The notes under the pieces are model-generated. The model had not been told where the DNA came from, ran no database searches, and saw only the letters and a list, made by a program, of their open reading frames with translations. Positions 38,794 to 38,997 of a stretch of DNA of 38,997 nucleotides are shown here, in pieces. Location: the NCBI GenBank assembly GCA_018065065.1, contig JAGHTZ010000082.1, positions 1-38,997 of the forward strand, in the 5' to 3' direction. The DNA comes from Candidatus Equadaptatus faecalis. GTDB taxonomy: Bacteria > Synergistota > Synergistia > Synergistales > Synergistaceae. Made by a program: the position numbers and the translations under genes. Each line of letters opens with the position of its first letter. Position 1 is the stretch's first letter.

Positions 38794-38997
38794 TGCTGAC
38801 GATTTTTCGTCGGGCATGGCTTTTCTGAAACAGTTGTATGACCTGCCGAGGTCTGCATTTGCGGCTGTTTCTCGGCAGAGAGGCTGTGCCTTGTATATCT
38901 CTCACGCATTACGTGATGCGGCTCCAAACGGAGGTAAGCCCGTTGCTTTTCAGCTAAAGCTCTGCAACACTTCGGTAACGGCACGCTTAGCGGTCGG

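Larger units (their letters stand above)
38604..38997. other. Gene-free repeat-rich DNA at the right edge
   Basis: I see no convincing gene here. Open frames on the minus strand (for example near 38676-38984) lack ribosome sites and look like readings of a repeat. Several small hairpins are packed together: GACGA-TTTT-TCGTC near 38799, GCCGAGG...CTCGGC near 38843-38876, CGCAT-TACGTG-ATGCG near 38905-38920, and CTCC-AAAC-GGAG near 38922-38933. A structured RNA or the end of a mobile element is possible. Confidence 0.4.

Noticed and set aside
38676-38984. 102-codon minus-strand frame as a gene
   Set aside because: No ribosome site, no domain-like pattern, and it crosses repeat units R2 and copy B in a region full of hairpins.

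Overview
The window is a dense, mostly housekeeping chromosome segment from a mid-GC bacterium. Every gene except cysS lies on the minus strand. The trimeric autotransporter (YadA-like) and a lipoprotein imply an outer membrane, while spoIID, RicT (PSP1) and DUF4416 are shared with Gram-positive-like lineages. From this mix and from the gene neighbourhoods I infer a member of the Synergistota; that is an inference from content, not a database result.

Layout from left to right. 1-900: the 5' part of a lipoprotein gene (DUF3089-like), then two tRNA units with clear promoters and terminators (Arg-His-Lys; Val). 895-4492: ybaB-recR-ispDF-guaB. 4649-6373: a fused membrane protein/WecG-TagA glycosyltransferase. 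6477-12795: uvrC-ribD-ribE-ribBA-ribH-serS, ended by a strong terminator. 12881-14290: cysS, divergent from uvrC and sharing a two-way terminator with glpX. 14362-16693: purB-glpX. 16725-16901: an inverted-repeat-bounded, MITE-like spacer. 16900-24660: a ten-gene overlapping operon, def-fmt-nudF-xer-punA-tmk-holB-ricT-ftsY-DUF4416. 24833-31226: yebC-ruvC-ruvA-ruvB-DUF2905-spoIID-queA-(85 aa)-fchA and a small broken reading frame. 31473-35803: (37 aa)-dxr-rseP-ispG-argF. 35954-38293: a YadA-like adhesin split by an in-frame TGA. 38294-38997: no gene; a promoter, operator-like direct repeats and dispersed repeats.

How the genes work together: the riboflavin genes make a complete set from GTP and ribulose-5-phosphate to riboflavin. 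Three enzymes of the MEP isoprenoid pathway (Dxr, IspDF, IspG) lie in two operons. The Holliday-junction set RuvABC is intact. def and fmt handle N-formyl-Met, and tmk, holB, xer and recR serve DNA replication and repair. Start codons often differ from ATG: TTG starts placed by ribosome-binding sites (RBS) are likely for recR, uvrC, holB, xer and def, and GTG for ricT.

The most unusual items are the TGA-interrupted adhesin and its repeat-rich upstream DNA, the degenerate WecA-like domain fused to a TagA domain, a short UvrC, and two or three tiny genes (a 29-aa leader before yebC, a 37-aa membrane protein before dxr, and a frameshifted 41-aa frame after fchA). No mobile element with a transposase, no CRISPR array and no rRNA was seen.
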